Assembly (NCBI GenBank): GCA_034408875.1
Contig: JAWXCJ010000028.1
Coordinates: 1 to 5,763 of the forward strand
DNA from: JANNHK01 sp034408875
GTDB lineage: Bacteria; Actinomycetota; Acidimicrobiia; IMCC26256; PALSA-610
DNA: 5,763 bases
Direction of reading: 5' to 3'
Position numbers and translations under genes: made by a program. The notes beneath the pieces were generated by a model that worked only from the letters and a program-made list of their open reading frames with translations, did not search any database and was not told where the DNA came from. Position 1 is the stretch's first letter, and every line of letters starts with the position of its first letter. Shown one piece after another: positions 5,424 to 5,763 of the stretch.

Positions 5424-5495
5424 CGCGTTGGAGTTGCGCTTCTTCGTGGTCACGCCGTTGAGGGCCGCTTCGATGATTGCCGGTGTCGGGCTCAC
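5424..5495 (-). pseudogene. Remnant 5' end of beta-keto acid cleavage enzyme (BKACE) gene
   Basis: Read from GTG 5495-5493 on the minus strand, the first 24 codons are MSPTPAIIEAALNGVTTKKR followed by NSNA. This is the opening strand of BKACE (3-keto-5-aminohexanoate cleavage enzyme family) proteins, usually followed by RNPNVPRTPEE and an active-site HxH segment. Here the match ends after RNSNA and the frame runs on into unrelated Ser/Arg-rich sequence derived from the antisense of the ATP-grasp fragment. An AGAAGG Shine-Dalgarno-like site lies 7 nt before the GTG, so the 5' signals survive although over 90% of the gene is gone. It is divergent from the nitronate monooxygenase gene, 19 bp away. 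Confidence 0.55.
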
Positions 5496-5506
5496 CCCGT
5501 TACCTT
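5477..5506 (+). promoter_or_regulatory. Candidate leaderless promoter of the monooxygenase gene
   Basis: TTGCCG (5477-5482, four of six consensus -35 bases), an 18-bp spacer and TACCTT (5501-5506, TANNNT type) precede ATG 5515 by 8 nt, with no Shine-Dalgarno sequence between. The -35 and most of the spacer overlap the BKACE relic on the other strand. Confidence 0.5.
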
Positions 5507-5514
5507 CTCACCTC

Positions 5515-5763
5515 ATGCAGAACCGTGTCACGGAGTTGCTCGGAGTCGAGCATCCGATCGTGCAGGCGCCGATGGGCTACATCGCCCGCGCGCAACTCGC
5601 TTCGGCCGTCTCGAACGCGGGCGGGATGGGGATCATCGAGACGTCGTCGGGGCAGCTCGACCAGGTGCGGGTCGAGATCGAGAAGATGCGCGAACTCACC
5701 GACAAGCCGTTCGGCGTCAACATCGCGCAGATGTTCGTGCGCGATCCGAGCATCGTCGACTTC
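5515..5763 (+). CDS. Nitronate monooxygenase family protein, N-terminal part
   Basis: The first 83 residues are seen and the gene runs off the right edge. VTELLGVEHPIVQAPMGYIA (5-24) is the opening beta-strand and FMN-contacting loop of the nitronate monooxygenase / 2-nitropropane dioxygenase TIM barrel. It is followed by LASAVSNAGGMGIIE (28-42) and the strand KPFGVNI (63-69). These enzymes use FMN and oxygen to oxidise alkyl nitronates; relatives include FabK enoyl reductases, which cannot be excluded from this part alone. ATG 5515 fits the family's usual N-terminus and the leaderless promoter. The neighbouring BKACE relic suggests it once faced a divergent catabolic gene. Confidence 0.9.
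   Translation, partial: MQNRVTELLGVEHPIVQAPMGYIARAQLASAVSNAGGMGIIETSSGQLDQVRVEIEKMRELTDKPFGVNIAQMFVRDPSIVDF

Noticed and set aside
4245..5495. Nuclease protein extended to a start at 5495
   Set aside because: The extension passes through palindrome copy 2 and the two gene relics, while the family N-terminus and a Shine-Dalgarno sequence fit ATG 5174.

Overview
The window is GC-rich bacterial chromosome, with third codon positions almost all G or C in every real gene. A TIGR03086 protein (the mycothiol-dependent isomerase-like, DinB-fold family), the use of GTG starts and several start codons placed 6-8 nt after a TANNNT -10 box (leaderless mRNAs) point to an actinobacterium. The mix with a lone AbiEi/DUF559 gene would suit Acidimicrobiia, but that is inference.

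Layout. Bases 2-331 are the 3' end of an aminoglycoside-phosphotransferase-fold protein. A PadR regulator (396-764) follows, with a 19-bp dyad over the -35 box of a strong leaderless promoter. It is translationally coupled through a 4-base overlap to a four-helix membrane protein (761-1324), forming a typical autoregulated PadR/membrane-protein pair. A small unknown gene (1354-1545) and a TIGR03086 metal-binding protein (1636-2205) come next. smpB (2213-2674, minus) converges on the latter. Divergent from smpB, only 24 bp away, is an acyl-CoA/AMP-forming ligase (2699-4213). The 24 bp hold two back-to-back -10 boxes that share a TA.

The unusual part is 4217-5254. A solitary gene fusing an AbiEi-type winged helix to a Vsr-like/DUF559 PD-(D/E)XK nuclease domain (4245-5174, minus) is bracketed by two 39-base palindromes that match at 35 of 39 positions. 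The gene's stop and last codons lie inside one palindrome. The unit resembles a REP/RAYT arrangement in which the partner is a nuclease rather than a transposase. It may be a small mobile cassette or a nuclease that maintains its own palindrome family.

Immediately beyond it (5257-5495) lies a gene graveyard. It holds the 5' end of a circularly permuted ATP-grasp gene (plus strand) and the 5' end of a beta-keto acid cleavage enzyme gene (minus strand), truncated head-on into each other. The window ends in an intact-looking start of a nitronate monooxygenase (5515 to the edge), again with a leaderless-type promoter.
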